Source: Liriodendron chinense (Eukaryota > Streptophyta > Magnoliopsida > Magnoliales > Magnoliaceae). From it: 64,000 nucleotides of DNA. Of the stretch, positions 32,946 through 44,559 are shown one piece after another. Within the stretch, counting starts at the first letter, position 1; each line of letters begins with the position of its first letter. The translations under genes were made by a program, and so were the position numbers. The notes below the pieces were generated by a model. The model was not told the origin of the DNA, did no database searches, and saw only the letters and a list, made by a program, of their open reading frames with translations. The stretch is from assembly GCA_003013855.2 (NCBI GenBank), contig ML058387.1, forward strand, positions 3,348,001 through 3,412,000, written 5' to 3'.

Positions 32946-33142
32946 AGGGGCCATTTGGATGTATGTAAGTTCTGCAAGTGTGGGGAGGAAATTCACATGT
33001 AAGTTTGTTACAACCTGTAAGTCACAGCTAAAGATAAAACTGTCAGGAAACTTCATGTGGCTGGGGTGAGAAGTCACTTCCTGTGACTTACAGGTGAAAG
33101 TCGCTTACGACTAAAAAACTTACCGGCATCCAAACGACCCCT
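32946..33142. mobile_element. foldback MITE with AGGGGCCATTTGGATG ends
   Basis: AGGGGCCATTTGGATGTATG and the inverted CCGGCATCCAAACGACCCCT bound a 197-bp element whose interior repeats TAAGT / ACTTA words. Confidence 0.75.
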
Positions 33143-33172
33143 CACGGTTAACTCACAAGTGGTGTTTGGATT

Positions 33173-33317
33173 ACAAAGTTGTGAGTTGCAGCTTTCCACT
33201 TCATTTGTGAACATCTCAAAAACAAAGTTGTGAGTTGCAGCTTTCCACTTCATTTGTGAACATCTCAAAAACAAAGTTGTGAGTTGCAGCTTTCCACTTC
33301 ATTTGTGAACATTTCAA
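33173..33317 (+). repeat. 49-bp tandem repeat, three copies
   Basis: Units start at 33173, 33222 and 33271 with ACAAAGTTGTGAGTTGCAGC. They are essentially identical apart from the last few bases of the third. Confidence 0.95.
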
Positions 33318-33405
33318 AGAAGAGAGATTTCAGTTACCTGTGAGTCTCTCTCTGCAAGATTATTCAGTGTTTCAAAGTTGTCTCAAGTCTCAAAATTAGT
33401 CACAC

Positions 33406-33530
33406 CTTGGTCCATAGCTCAAGCGGCAGACTGAGGGAAGATAGCCTCGTTTCAACACTGAGATCATGGTATCGACTCCCATAGTAGGGGTGGCTAACAT
33501 TGTGATGTGACTAACAGGGGTGGGTGGGAG
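33406..33530 (+). mobile_element. tRNA-derived SINE
   Basis: TGGTCCATAGCTCAAGCGGC gives an A-box-like segment and GGTATCGACTCCC a B-box-like one. The core TTTCAACACTGAGATCATGG is shared with the other SINE copies. Confidence 0.75.
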
Positions 33531-34197
33531 TACGTCTTAAAATGTCTCGTGAAGAGCGAACTCTTAGGGGTTAATTTGGAGGAGGGAGAAGTCTCTTCTT
33601 TAGCAAGGGTGCTGGGATGTCAAGCAGGTTCTTTTCCTTCCACTTATCTGGGCCTCCCTATGTGCGTGAGAAAGCTTGCCAGACATCTCTAGGATGTGGT
33701 TATTGAAAGGATGAAGAGGAAATTGTCCCTATAGAAAGGAAGATTGTTCTCTTTGGGAGGAAGAATTACTCTTATCAAATCCGCCCTATCAAGCCTTCTC
33801 CTTTAATTTATCTCCCTTTTCTGCTACCCGAAATCAGTCCTTTTTGAGGATTGAGAAGTTGCATTGGGACTTTTTGTGGCAAGGGAGAGCCCAGCAAAGT
33901 TCCACCTTTTAAGTTGGGAGGTCTGTGGGCCTTTTAATGAGAGGGGTTGGGATTAGAAACGTAGAGGAGGCCAACTTTGTGTTATTAAAAAAATGAGTCT
34001 GGAGATTTGGGGTGGAGGAAGACCACTGTGGAGAAAGTCATTGCGAGCAAGTACAACGTTTCGAGCTTGGGCAGATCGATCAAGGATTCATTGATGTACA
34101 AGGCTTACTTCTATTGGAAATCTATTGCCCGTATGGCGGGAAAAGTCCTCTCTGAGATAGCGGCGTTTTAAGGTGGGATTTTGGGTCGACATTTGGT
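33515..34197 (+). pseudogene. LINE reverse transcriptase fragment
   Basis: Broken frames resemble the L1-type segment after the catalytic site: FPSTYLGLPMCVRKLARHL near 33640, SLGGRITLIKSALSSL near 33756, then RIEKLHWDFLWQ near 33849. Several stops and frameshifts interrupt it. It ends where GGGCCTGTTTGGTTGC begins at 34199. Confidence 0.8.
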
Positions 34198-34389
34198 TAG
34201 GGCCTGTTTGGTTGCAGAATCCAGATCCCAGTGTTGGAACCCAAAATTATAAAAACTTGATTGGAAACCCAGATTCCAGACAGAATTGGGTGTTTGGTAA
34301 ACCCAGTTTCTAATCCAATTTCTGATCCATAATTCAGATTCCAGACAGAATTGGGTGTTTGGTACACAACTCCTCGACATGACTCTATA

Positions 34390-34815
34390 CTATATCCACT
34401 CCGTCGATCCATCCCGCCGAATCATTAAGCACATGAGCTGAAAAATGAAGAACCAATTCTCAAGTGGACCATACTATAGAAATCAGTGCTGAGCAAATGC
34501 CCTGTCATTAAAAACTTCCTTGGGCACACTAATGTTTATTCTTCATCCAGATAAGGTCACATAAACCTGGATAAAAGGGGGAAAAAAAATCCAAAACTTT
34601 TGTGACCCATTAATGGCCAAACACTATTATTTCCAATGGTGTAGTCCACCAGAGAATTGGATCTGCTCCATTTTTTGGCTTTAGCTCTAAAATAATTTGA
34701 AAAATGGGATGGACAACATGGATATAGAATACATGCATCAAGGTGGCCCTCATGCAAGGACTGCACGGTCTTGAAGAGGCCCAGGCCGCACCTAATTCTC
34801 TCCTGCAGGATCGGA
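34390..34815. mobile_element. GGGCCCACC-family foldback MITE
   Basis: TATATCCACTCCGTCGATCC near 34389 mirrors GGATGGACAACATGGATATA near 34708. The right end GGCCGCACCTAAT is shared with the right end of the copy at 41141-41661. Confidence 0.6.
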
Positions 34816-34877
34816 CGCGGATTAGCTACTGAACTTGACAGTAGCAGGAATACTAAAGTGACGTCACCACGTTTTGT

Positions 34878-35330
34878 GAGCCCTGCTATGATGTATGTGC
34901 TGTATCCACAGCCCTGCCATGATGTATGTGCTGTATCCACACCGTCCATCCACTTGGAGAGATCATTTTGGTATGAGACAAAATGAAGCAGATCCAAAGT
35001 TCAAGTGGACCCCATCACATAAGACAGTGGGGATTGAACGCCTAACATTAAAAGCTTCTTTGGGCCACATAAGTTTTCGATCAAGCTGATATTTGTGTTT
35101 TCACTTATTCCATGTCTGTGTTAACTTATAAACAGCTTGGATCTCAAATAAACATCATGGTGGGCCCTAGAAAGGTTGCGATGGTGGGTGTCACTGTCCC
35201 CACTGTTTTATGTAGTTGAACTTTGGTTCTGCCTCATTCTTTGTTTCATGCCATAAAATTGTTTCTCCAAATGGATGGATGGTGTGGGTACAACACATAA
35301 ATCATGGTGGGACCCACAAAATGTGGTGAA
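34878..35330. mobile_element. GGGCCCACC-family foldback MITE
   Basis: ATGATGTATGTGCTGTATCC occurs twice at the left end (34889, 34919; a 30-bp duplication), then ACCGTCCATCCACTTGG. The right end has AAATGGATGGATGGTGTGGG and CATGGTGGGACCC. Confidence 0.75.
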
Positions 35331-35546
35331 ATAAGTTTTCGGAAAGCAGGCTTCATGGAATTAGACGTCATTTCAACGAATCTCAGTTCTAATCGAATTT
35401 GATTTCCATATTAAAATTAATTTTGGCGCCAAACACTAGCCTAACCTAAAATTCAGATTTCAAGTTGGAATCCAATTTTCCAAGGACAATCAAACGGGCT
35501 CTTGAAGGAATCCACCATCAAATCCCACTTGGGAAACGGGACCTTA

Positions 35547-35602
35547 TGTTGAAATTCTTGAGAATCTACCACTAAGCCGTGTGTAGGAACCCAAGGAAAA
35601 GA
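35547..35602 (-). mobile_element. SINE fragment, minus strand
   Basis: On the minus strand, GGCTTAGTGGTAGATTCTCA then AGAATTTCAACAT is the A-box end and core of the SINE. The B-box end is missing. Confidence 0.5.
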
Positions 35603-36227
35603 GTAAAATGATAACAATAATGATGCAATGATCATCATCATTAGCATTATTGAAATACGGATTCTCATAAATTCCATTTTTAGATAACTTGTTTGGGTAG
35701 CAAGTTAAAAAGCTCATATTCATGAGATAATGGACCTTCTAAGTTCCATCCCATGCTACAAGTAAAGGCTAATCATCACTGTATAGAATCAATAATCATT
35801 TTGCTATCCAAACAATACAAAAATGTTATTTCAATATATAAAATGTACGCTATAAATAAATCTGAGTGGAAAAATCTCAACCATTGATTTTTTTATTTTA
35901 TTTTATTTTAAACTAAGCTAAGAAGGACAGACAATATAATTTTCTAGAAGAGGCCCTGTATGCTTTCCCTACAACGTAGACCGTTTGATTAAAGGTCCAC
36001 CAAAGAAGAATTTCCAGCCTCATCAGCACATCTTGGGACGTATGAATGTCATGGATTTGGGTAAGATGGCCACTTGAACTCCCGACACGATTTATCACAC
36101 TGTCTAAAACACTGAACCGAGCATGACTTGAAACAAGATGGTGCACCTGCATTTAAAGAGATCATTACCATTAGCCAGATGGCCCTCATCAACCACATGG
36201 TTATGTCCTTATTACTCTTCATCCTTT

Positions 36228-36261
<34 letters not shown>

Positions 36262-37384
36262 ATGTTAGAGACAAGGGCTGAGATGGGTCTATTTAAATGT
36301 GTGGTGGGCCCGTTTCCTTTGTGGGTTGGTTATAAACGGTTGGAAATCAATTGGACTGCATTGAGTCAAACCCATGGTTTTCCTTTTACAAGAGAAGACC
36401 ATTGACCATGCTGAGTCATCTACACATCCACGGGAAGGATGGGGTTCCGTACATCGATCAAAACCTCACAAGTAGTGGGCCTCACTGTAGATTGGGCATA
36501 GGAAAACGTTCAGATTCCTTGGACACTCAACCAATGTACATTGGTTTGTTGGATTTGGATTTTTTGACTTGTTTGATATTAACTGTGGATATTATTGGCA
36601 CAAATTAGACAATGAAAACGATTCATTCTTTGGGATTTTTATATTATATGCCATTCGGAATGGGGCCCGCCTTTTGTACGGTCTGGATTGAGGTTTTTGG
36701 ATTCCAACAAGGGTTGAGAACCGTTGGAGTCCATGGGGTTCTATTCTTTTGTGGCCATTTCGTCCAACGCCCGTAGTCAAAAGTCAGAGTCAAAGTTCAG
36801 ATGGGAGAATCGGTAAACGAAGGGACCGCATTCGTTGCCTCCGTATCATTCTGAACACGTGTCATATATAGAGAAGATCTAAACCGTCAATTTGTCACTT
36901 CTAATATTGAATGGGCCATGGTACTTCTACTATGGTTAGGTTTCAATCAACGGCTGATCCCACTGGATTTATGTTTTGGATCATCATACACATGGGTGTG
37001 GTATGCAATCTGACGAGCAAATTGCTAAGTTGATTCCTGCGAAGGGAGATCTGGGCCGCTCATATGGTGGGGCCGGGGCCACATGAACCTACCCATTTTT
37101 CTCGTGGGGTCAATCAAAGATTGGCTGCAAGATTTCACGATATGAATTGAGTTTATCATCTTAACCGTCCATTTTGTGGGTCACCAGTCACGTAGTGCTA
37201 TGATCAACAAACAATGGGCCGAAGATTGACTATACGAACGGCACGGCTAAAATGGAGGACCCCCAACTTTCTGTTTTGGGCCTCAAAATGGACGGCTAAG
37301 ATGAGAAATACAATGGTCCAATTTTGACTAACAAAATGTCCATTGCACGGGGGCTAGCACCGTCCCACCAATCTGCTTTTCTTG
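35603..37384. other. intergenic, no gene seen
   Basis: The stretch includes a CT microsatellite (36226-36259) and AT-rich sequence. A 79-codon minus-strand open frame at 35913-36152 matches no family I recognise. Confidence 0.5.
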
Positions 37385-37827
37385 GGCTATGCCCCATCTA
37401 CAATGGGTCCCACTGTGATGTTTATGAGATATCCACCCCGTCCATCCGTTTTTCCAAATCATGTTAGGTCCTGGGCCGCAAAATGAGGAAGATCCAAAAC
37501 TCAAATGGGCCGTAGGACAAGGAAAAAGTGGGTAGGGAAATGCCCACCGTTGAAACCTCCCAGGGGTCCACTATGATGTTTATATGCCATCCTTACCGTT
37601 CGTAAGGTCATTCCTACTGAGATGAACTGAAAACACAAATATTAGCCCGACCCAGAACTTGTGTGGCCCCACGAATGCTTTAACGGTGGGAGTTCAATCC
37701 TCACTGTTTTCTCTCCTGCGGCCCACTCGAGTTTTGGATCTTCCTTATTTTTAGGCCCATGTCCTAACATGATCTGACAAAACGGATGGACGGGATGTAT
37801 TTCTCACAAATAACAGGGTAGCCCCCA
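37385..37827. mobile_element. GGGCCCACC-family foldback MITE
   Basis: CCCCGTCCATCCGTTTTTCC near 37436 is mirrored by CAAAACGGATGGACGGGATG near 37778. ATCATGTTAGGTCCTGGGC is mirrored by GCCCATGTCCTAACATGAT. Confidence 0.8.
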
Positions 37828-38840
37828 CCTTGCGAAATTGGGCAAGGAATCCTCGTCTGTCATTTGGGGGAAATTCATGATGGGTCCTGACAAACTAACG
37901 GTCTGGATCACTACGAAGTGGGTTCCACTTATAAAACCTGAAAACCTGGCCACACATCACATATTCTGGGGTCAGAATCCCATAATTCTTCCTCCACGCA
38001 TGCGGGAGCACTTCCCACCATACACAAGCACACGTGCTAATTTGGAATAAGTGTGAGAGATCTGAGCTTTCCATCCGGTGGGACACACTTTTTAGATCTT
38101 ATGTACTAAAAAATATGGTTATTTCACACCTCCGGTGGGCCCAGCATGCAAAACAAGAGGGATGAGATAATAAAGGATTTCAACCATCAAATAAACGGCC
38201 GGATTTTAAGGCATGACATCTGAATTATTTTCAATCATAAATGATGGTGGCCTTTCAATTGAAAACATTGGTCTCTCTTTTATAGCCGTTGGTTTGTCAA
38301 GCCATGGATGAGATTGATTATGATCATTTTATCAAAATGGTTCTTTGAAAACATATCATATCCAAAGTGGCTAAACTGATACTGTGAATGAATTATTCGC
38401 ATTGATTGTTCCTTCGATGGATGTGAGTTTTTCATTCTGGCCCATCAGAACCAAATGGACGGTCAAGATTGACAGTAATTATTTTTCTTTTTTTAATAAA
38501 GCATGGTCCAAATTTACAAGACCTGGCCTGTTCAACGGGTCAACTCATCCGAGTTTTGACTCGCTGGTCGACCTGAGTTACTGTGTTTCAAAGAATCTCA
38601 ACTAATCGGCAATCATCTTCAAATTTCGGAAGCCTTATATTTCATTTATTTGATCGGTGGATACGTAGCAAATGGACCCTTTCTTTTGACCATATTTGAG
38701 CTCGCTCCTCAAGCTTGACTAACCAGCTCGGTTCAATTTGGTCAGCAGCTTGGGCCAAGCTCATGTTGAGTTTGAAATCAAGCTTTCAAGTTGAATTGAG
38801 ATTGCACATTTTTTTTTATAGTTTTTATACAGGCAAGCTT

Positions 38841-38843
<3 letters not shown>
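37828..38843. other. intergenic, no gene seen
   Basis: Non-coding sequence without a clear element boundary. Confidence 0.5.

Positions 38844-38905
<62 letters not shown>
38844..38905. repeat. TA microsatellite
   Basis: About 30 TA units. Confidence 0.97.
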
Positions 38906-38907
<2 letters not shown>

Positions 38908-38984
38908 CGTCTGGATTTGGCCAATAGATATGGTCAAGTCTGGTGATCTTTTTACCCTTTTTTAAAGTAAGCAGATGATGCCGT

Positions 38985-39697
38985 GTTGATCGTCGGTCCT
39001 ACAAGCGGTAAGAGAAATAACCAACAAGGAATGCCAGTGGCTGACTGTAAACCCTCTGATGCCTAAGTCAGTTTGCTACAGTTGTGTGATGCTATGAATT
39101 GCGTACATTAGTTTAGAGACAGATGTCCTATTTATAAGACGTAGATAAGGTTTTGGGTGTTAAAGTCCTTTAAGGATACATTAAGAGAGTTATAAATAGG
39201 CAGGACTCTCGTCCCATAACTGTATGAGAGATCTATAGTTGAGATATAGCTTTATCCTAATCTTGTTCGTAATTGGCGGATCTGTCCTAGACTTGTCACA
39301 TCGCCTTTCTGGCTATGGTCGTCCTGATATGCTTCTCCCCTTTGGGCTTCTTGCCTAGATCATCGATCTTCCTTGGAGGATGAGACCAAGTTCCGCTTCT
39401 ATTAGTTTCGCTCGGCAGCTCGTCTCCAAAGCTGGGTAATAACTGACTCAGATGGTCTCTGTACTCGAGCCATCAATCATTGTTCCTCAACCTGGAAAGC
39501 TGATCACTTGTAGATAACCGCTCGGCTCCTTTGCTTAACAGAGAGCCGAGGACATGGACTTTGCTCTAGCTTTAACTTACATAAATATTGATAAGACTGC
39601 AATAGAAAGCTTGGCAATTGATGTCCTCAGCTTGAGGGACTAGTCGACTTATCTCCTTGGCCCCTCACTCTCCAACTTAGGGGAAAGGCCGAAGACA
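38985..39697. mobile_element. probable Ty3-type LTR fragment or solo LTR
   Basis: ACCCTCTGATGCCTAAGTCA near 39051 matches a word I know from LTRs of plant Ty3 elements. Two TATA-like words (CTATTTATAAG near 39129, AGTTATAAATAGG near 39189) follow, then CGCTCGGCTCC / GAGCCGAGGAC repeats. No coding sequence and no clear target duplication. Orientation is probably plus. Confidence 0.5.
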
Positions 39698-39709
39698 TAT
39701 ATATATAAA

Positions 39710-40086
39710 GAGGAATGCTCACCTGCGAACCATCTCTAAGGAGAACTCGTGAGAGATTTTTGAGGACTCATCACACATGATGTGTCCCCAAAATCTGAGT
39801 CGTCTATTTGATGCAGCACTTTGAAAAACACCCAAGGCCCAATTTTCAACTTGATTCACAAATTTGATGGGCCATGAGAAAGGAAACAATTTCCTCCCTT
39901 GATTTGCCCCTCTCTCTCTCTCTTCTATGGCCCACCTGATTTCTAAATCAGGTTGAAAGTTGGGCCTTAGGGATTTTTCGAGGTACTACATTACGTGGAC
40001 GGCTCAGATTTTGGGGACACATCACGTGTGATGAGTCCTTAAAAATCTCTCACGAGTTTTCACGAGAGATGGTTAGCAAGCGAGCA

Positions 40087-40092
<6 letters not shown>
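39710..40092. mobile_element. foldback MITE between TA and CT repeats
   Basis: The arms are nearly exact: GAGGAATGCTC, CTCGTGAGAGATTTTTGAGG and ACACATGATGTGTCCCCAAA at the left are inverted at the right (TTTGGGGACACATCACGTGT, AAAAATCTCTCACGAG, GAGCATTCCTC). A (TA)n lies outside the left end and CT then TA runs (40091-40144) outside the right end. Confidence 0.85.
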
Positions 40093-40144
<52 letters not shown>

Positions 40145-41140
40145 AGTTACAATTCAAGCTGAGTTAAGCCAAGCCGAATTGAGTTGAGCTAAGCCATGCT
40201 TCGAGTTGAGTCGAATCGAGTCGAGCTCAGGTATGTATGAACCTAACTTTCAGTCGACGAGCGAGTTAACCGAGATAGCTGAGTTCGTGTCCAGCTCCAA
40301 CTGTCAGTGGTGCACCGAGCCTTCTCTAACAGCATCACGTGTCGGTCATCACCTCCAGTCGAGGTTACAGAGTCACCAGGCAATCCACGTCCAGAAGGAT
40401 AAAGGGCCTTACCATCTTAGGTTAGCATTATGAGCTTTGTCCTTTGCAAGGCAAAAGTAGTACTCTTCCTCATTCATCTTAGTTAGGCAGTTCTGCGCCA
40501 TTTTTCCCGCCCACAAGTCACATGCATACGACATCCAATCCGTGAAAAAGGTAGGAACTATCACAAAGATCATCTAAAGCTAAAATCAAGCCAATCCACA
40601 TACCAGGTGGGACACAACTTCACATCAATTCAGACCAGTAACCATCTAATGGTTTCAATGGCATTGTCCACATGACGAACCGATCGGCCTGAATTCTTCG
40701 CCAGGAAATCTTCCTAGATTGACCCATCATTTGCACGGCTCTGATATCCTGCACATACCTAGAGCTATGATCATTCCTCCCATATAAGTGGCCTGGTTTT
40801 GATAGGAGGATGTCCCAGATAAAATGGGATTCTTACAACTCCTTTTCCTTATTGGATAATTACAACACATGTAGGAGACTTTTGGAGCCTTTGTTTGGGG
40901 GGAACAATGCATGATATTTTCTTTATGCTACAGACTAGAAGACAAGCAATAACAGACATTTCAAGGTGTGGACGTTTGTACATATGGATCATAGAAAAAT
41001 ATGATGGATGGATTGATAATTCTGTGGGGCCCACTTGAATATGATGTCAAGGTATCATTAGATATAATCATGAACGCATTTAATGCATTCCCTTGATTGG
41101 AGGTTGCCAACCATGCACTGTTTTGTATTTTCCAAGATCC
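40145..41140. other. intergenic, no gene seen
   Basis: GAGTTGAGTCGAATCGAGTC-type repeats (40150-40230) begin the stretch; the rest is non-coding. Confidence 0.5.
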
Positions 41141-41661
41141 TATACGGGAGCGGATTAGGTGCGGCCCTGGCCGTGGGGCCCATCTTGATGTATGTATTGT
41201 ATATCCATGCCGTCCATCCATTTTTCAAGCTCATTTTAGGGCATGATACTAAAAATTAAGCAGACCCAAATCTCATGTAGACCATACTATAGAAACAGTG
41301 GTGATTGAATGCCAACCATTAAAAACTTCCTAGAGCCCACCTTAATGCCCAACATGATTTTATTTTCCATCCAACCTGTTGAAAGGTCCCACAGATCTGG
41401 ATGAAGGGACAAAAGAAATATTGGCTTGATCCAAAACTTATTTGGCGCACAAAAAGTCTTTAATGATCAATTACTACTGTTTCATGTGGTGTTGTCCATT
41501 CGAGATTTTTATCTGCTTCAGTTTTGGGTTTATGCCCTAAAATGAGCTGGAAAAATGAATGAACGGCGTGGATATATAATACATACATCAAGGTGGGTCC
41601 TACAGTCAGGATCGCACTCTGTTGGGTGAGCCCGGGGCCGCACCTAATCCCCTCCCGTATA
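41141..41661. mobile_element. GGGCCCACC-family foldback MITE, well preserved
   Basis: Long inverted ends: TATACGGGAGCGGATTAGGT then GCGGCCCTGG at the left, and CCGGGGCCGCACCTAATCCC then CTCCCGTATA at the right. Inside are CATGCCGTCCATCCATTTTT and its inverted partner AAAAATGAATGAACGGCGTG. About 521 bp. Confidence 0.88.
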
Positions 41662-41689
41662 TCCGAGGGTTTCTAATGGGGAGGTATTT

Positions 41690-42010
41690 GATACTCTGGC
41701 AGCTTGTGATGCTTTATACGCAGGCGCTCAAAATTGTACACTTGGGATACATTAATTTAATCTAAACCACCTAAACCGTGGAACTCACTCTAATCCACAT
41801 TCCCAAAACCAGATTGATTAGCAACCGTTACCATTCGTGGACACTTGTTTGCTGAAATATGATTGTTGGATACCAATCCAGTAGTTAGACAATCAAACTA
41901 TTGTAATTTTGGTTTATGATACATTAAAGGTGGGACCCATAATATGGACGGTCTAATTTGAATTACTTTTATGCATGTGTACAATTTTTGTAGTGCTTAC
42001 CTTACTACAT
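41690..42010. repeat. dispersed repeat, copy 2 of 2
   Basis: GATACTCTGGCAGCTTGTGA then TTTATACGCAGGC matches the copy beginning at 20692. Confidence 0.5.
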
Positions 42011-42356
42011 ATCGGGCGTTAAAAATGCAAATAACTGATGTACAACCTGCAAATCAGAGGTTAAGATTGTTCAATCAACTTAATTTTGAGATTGACTTAG
42101 TGGAAGCGGGTTCTACATTCTATCAATTAACTCGAGTTAATGCATGTCGCATGTACAATTTTCAAAGGACACGGATGGCGTGGTGACCCCAACACGGCCT
42201 AATTCAATGGTGTTGGGATGTGGTGAGATTTGGTTGGACTATAGGCTGCTGTTTGAGATGAGCATGAGTATGTGCTCCCCTTAAGAGCTGTTTAGATGGG
42301 AGTAAATGGAGGCAAATGACATTTGAAGGGCTAAGGAGATACACTAACCCACACTT

Positions 42357-42500
42357 AGGTCCATAGCTCAAGTGGCAGACTGAGTGTAGATAGCCTCGTT
42401 TCAACACTAAGGTCATAGTATGGATTCCCATAGTAGAGGTGGCTAACATTGTGATGTGACTACCAAGGGTAGGTGGGTGTACTAGCAATGGGGTGTGTGA
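42357..42500 (+). mobile_element. tRNA-derived SINE
   Basis: TAGGTCCATAGCTCAAGTGG, the core TTTCAACACTAAGGTCAT, a B-box-like TATGGATTCCC, then GGTGGCTAACATTGTGATGT, as in the copy at 33406. Confidence 0.75.
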
Positions 42501-42686
42501 ACTAACCCATACCAGAAACAACAATACACTAACCCACCTGGAAGATGCTTGGGCATTTCAACAGCAGATATCAAGTTTGAGTGCTAAGGAGACACACTAA
42601 CCCCACCGGTGGGTGGGTGCATCATGTTACTAATCGTATGGGTGTGTTGCGCAACTAACAAGGTCGGTGCGTTGCATGACTAATAT

Positions 42687-42720
<34 letters not shown>
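42687..42720. repeat. GT microsatellite
   Basis: About 16 GT units, starting TGTGTTTGTGTG. Confidence 0.95.
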
Positions 42721-42721
<1 letters not shown>

Positions 42722-43404
42722 ACATTTGAAGTGTTTTTGGATGGCAGTGAATGCATGGAAATGAAATGAAAGGGGAGTAAATGAGCTTGAAAATGAAATC
42801 CTCCCTACCAAATAGGATTTGAAAGGAACCCGGGTGAAATACCTTTTTAAGCTCATTGGGGAGTTGTACGAGTAAACAAAAGTGCCACTATGTACATGTC
42901 GCACTCTAATGATACTTCAAAACAATTTAATTATCAACTACATCACTAAAATCACACCAATAAAATGATCCAAACTATTCAAAGGTTGACCATCTAAATG
43001 GATGGTTAGAAAACGTTGTGAAGTTGCTTATTTGTGATCCTTATGGTTGTGGCTCACCCAAGGCTCAAAATTTCCACTTTTTGTTTTTTTTTTGCTGAAG
43101 TATATATTTCAATGAGCTTATTATAATTATTCTATTAAATATTATATGTGTACACTAATTTGAGATATTAAAGCTGATTTTGGATTATCTTATATGTTCT
43201 TGGAATGTATTAACAAATTTCAATACATTCCAATTTCTCCTAATTACTCCCATCCCAACATAATATATGGATTTTAAATGCATTTCATACTCCGATCCAA
43301 ATACAATGCAAGTCATTTACTCTCAATTCATTTGCCTCCAATTTCATTTTCCATTTAACTCCATTTACAAAGCTACCAATACCTTAACCACTTTCAAGGT
43401 GAGG

Positions 43405-43868
43405 GGTTTAGCTAGTGACTCAACACTAGCCTCACTAGCCAGCTAGCTAGTGTCAAAGTGTTGTAAGCCTCACCATGATGTATGTGTTTTATCTACACCG
43501 TCCATCCACTTTGCCAGCTCATTTTAGGGCATGAGACAAAAAATGAGACAGACACAAATCCAAGGTGGACCACACCATAGGAAGTGGTGGAAATTGGATG
43601 CTTACCTTTGAAAACTTTTTGGGGGCAAAGAAGTTTTGGATGAAGCTGATATTTGGCCATAGGAAGTTCTTAATGTTGAATGTTCAATCAACACTGTTTT
43701 CCTGTGATGTGGTCCACCTAAGATTTGGATCAGTCTCTTTTTGGGCTCATCGCCTTAAGTGATTTGGTAAAATGGATGGACGACGTGGGTAAAACACATA
43801 GAACATAGTGGAGCCTATAGCATTGTGACACCAGCTAACTGGCTGGTACTGGGGTCACTAGCCAACCC
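43405..43868. mobile_element. GGGCCCACC-family foldback MITE with GCTAGTGAC ends
   Basis: The left end GCTAGTGACTC, CTAGCCAGCTAGCTAGTGTC is mirrored by GACACCAGCTAACTGGCTGG and GTCACTAGCCAACC. The interior has ACACCGTCCATCCACTTTGC and its inverted partner AAAATGGATGGACGACGTGG. Confidence 0.8.
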
Positions 43869-44185
43869 ACTTTCCTCTCAAACATGCTTTGCCAGGCCCA
43901 TCTCTAACAGCAGCAAGTGGCCCAATAAAATCCCACCACATCCCAACACCACCGAGCTACATGGCATTGGGATCACCATCCAATCCTAGTCCATTTTCAG
44001 GTGCTGACTATCAAATGCCATTCTCCACTGGCGTATCAAATAATTCTCCCATTATTTTAGAGTGGTGGTTAACTAGCACTCGATCATCCTTTATCACGGG
44101 AACTTCACTTATGCAAAGCATCTTGGCATATGTGTTAGCACATGGATGTGAGGTCATGGCCTTTCATCAGGTGGGACCACATTAG

Positions 44186-44559
44186 ATATGTTGAATCAAT
44201 GGCAATCAAGCACTTTTGTGGTGGAGATCCAAGTAATGCCCACAATTGTTTGTTAACGAAGATGTTTAAAACTGTTTGTAGTAATACTAATTAATATTAT
44301 AAAAAAATAATATTTATTTTCTAAAATCCATCTTCAACCATTCAATATCAAATAGTTAATGTGAATTAGTCTTTCCAAAGCATTAAGGGGTCATTTCTCT
44401 CGAGGGCATTGAGGATCCGGCTATTAGGATGATGGATCGGAATCTATAAAAGGGAATTAGCAACCCCATTAGATCATTGGTCATTTTTAACTGTCTAGCT
44501 CTCTAATAAAAGCATGGCCTACAATATCAATTTATTGGAACGGTTTTGTGTGGTCTATA
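44186..44559. other. intergenic, no gene seen
   Basis: AT-rich non-coding sequence. Confidence 0.5.

Larger units (their letters stand above)
42285..43375. mobile_element. GGAGTAAATGGAGG-type MITE with nested inserts
   Basis: GGGAGTAAATGGAGGCAAAT at the left is mirrored by ATTTGCCTCC and TAACTCCATTTACAAAG at the right. A SINE (42357-42500) and a GT microsatellite (42687-42720) lie inside. A related element lies at 44560-45830. Confidence 0.45.

Noticed and set aside
33406..33530. tRNA gene from the A- and B-box-like segments
   Set aside because: No cloverleaf arms pair properly, and the segment continues into a body shared with several dispersed copies, so it is a SINE.
34199..35502. One large Tourist element from GGGCCTGTTTGGTTGC to CAAACGGGCTC
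   Set aside because: The ends are only loosely inverted and the flanks TTA and TTG do not match. Two smaller MITEs explain the interior better.
35913..36152. 79-codon minus-strand open frame preceded by an acceptor-like TGCAG
   Set aside because: No recognisable domain, no partner exons, and no codon pattern I could support.
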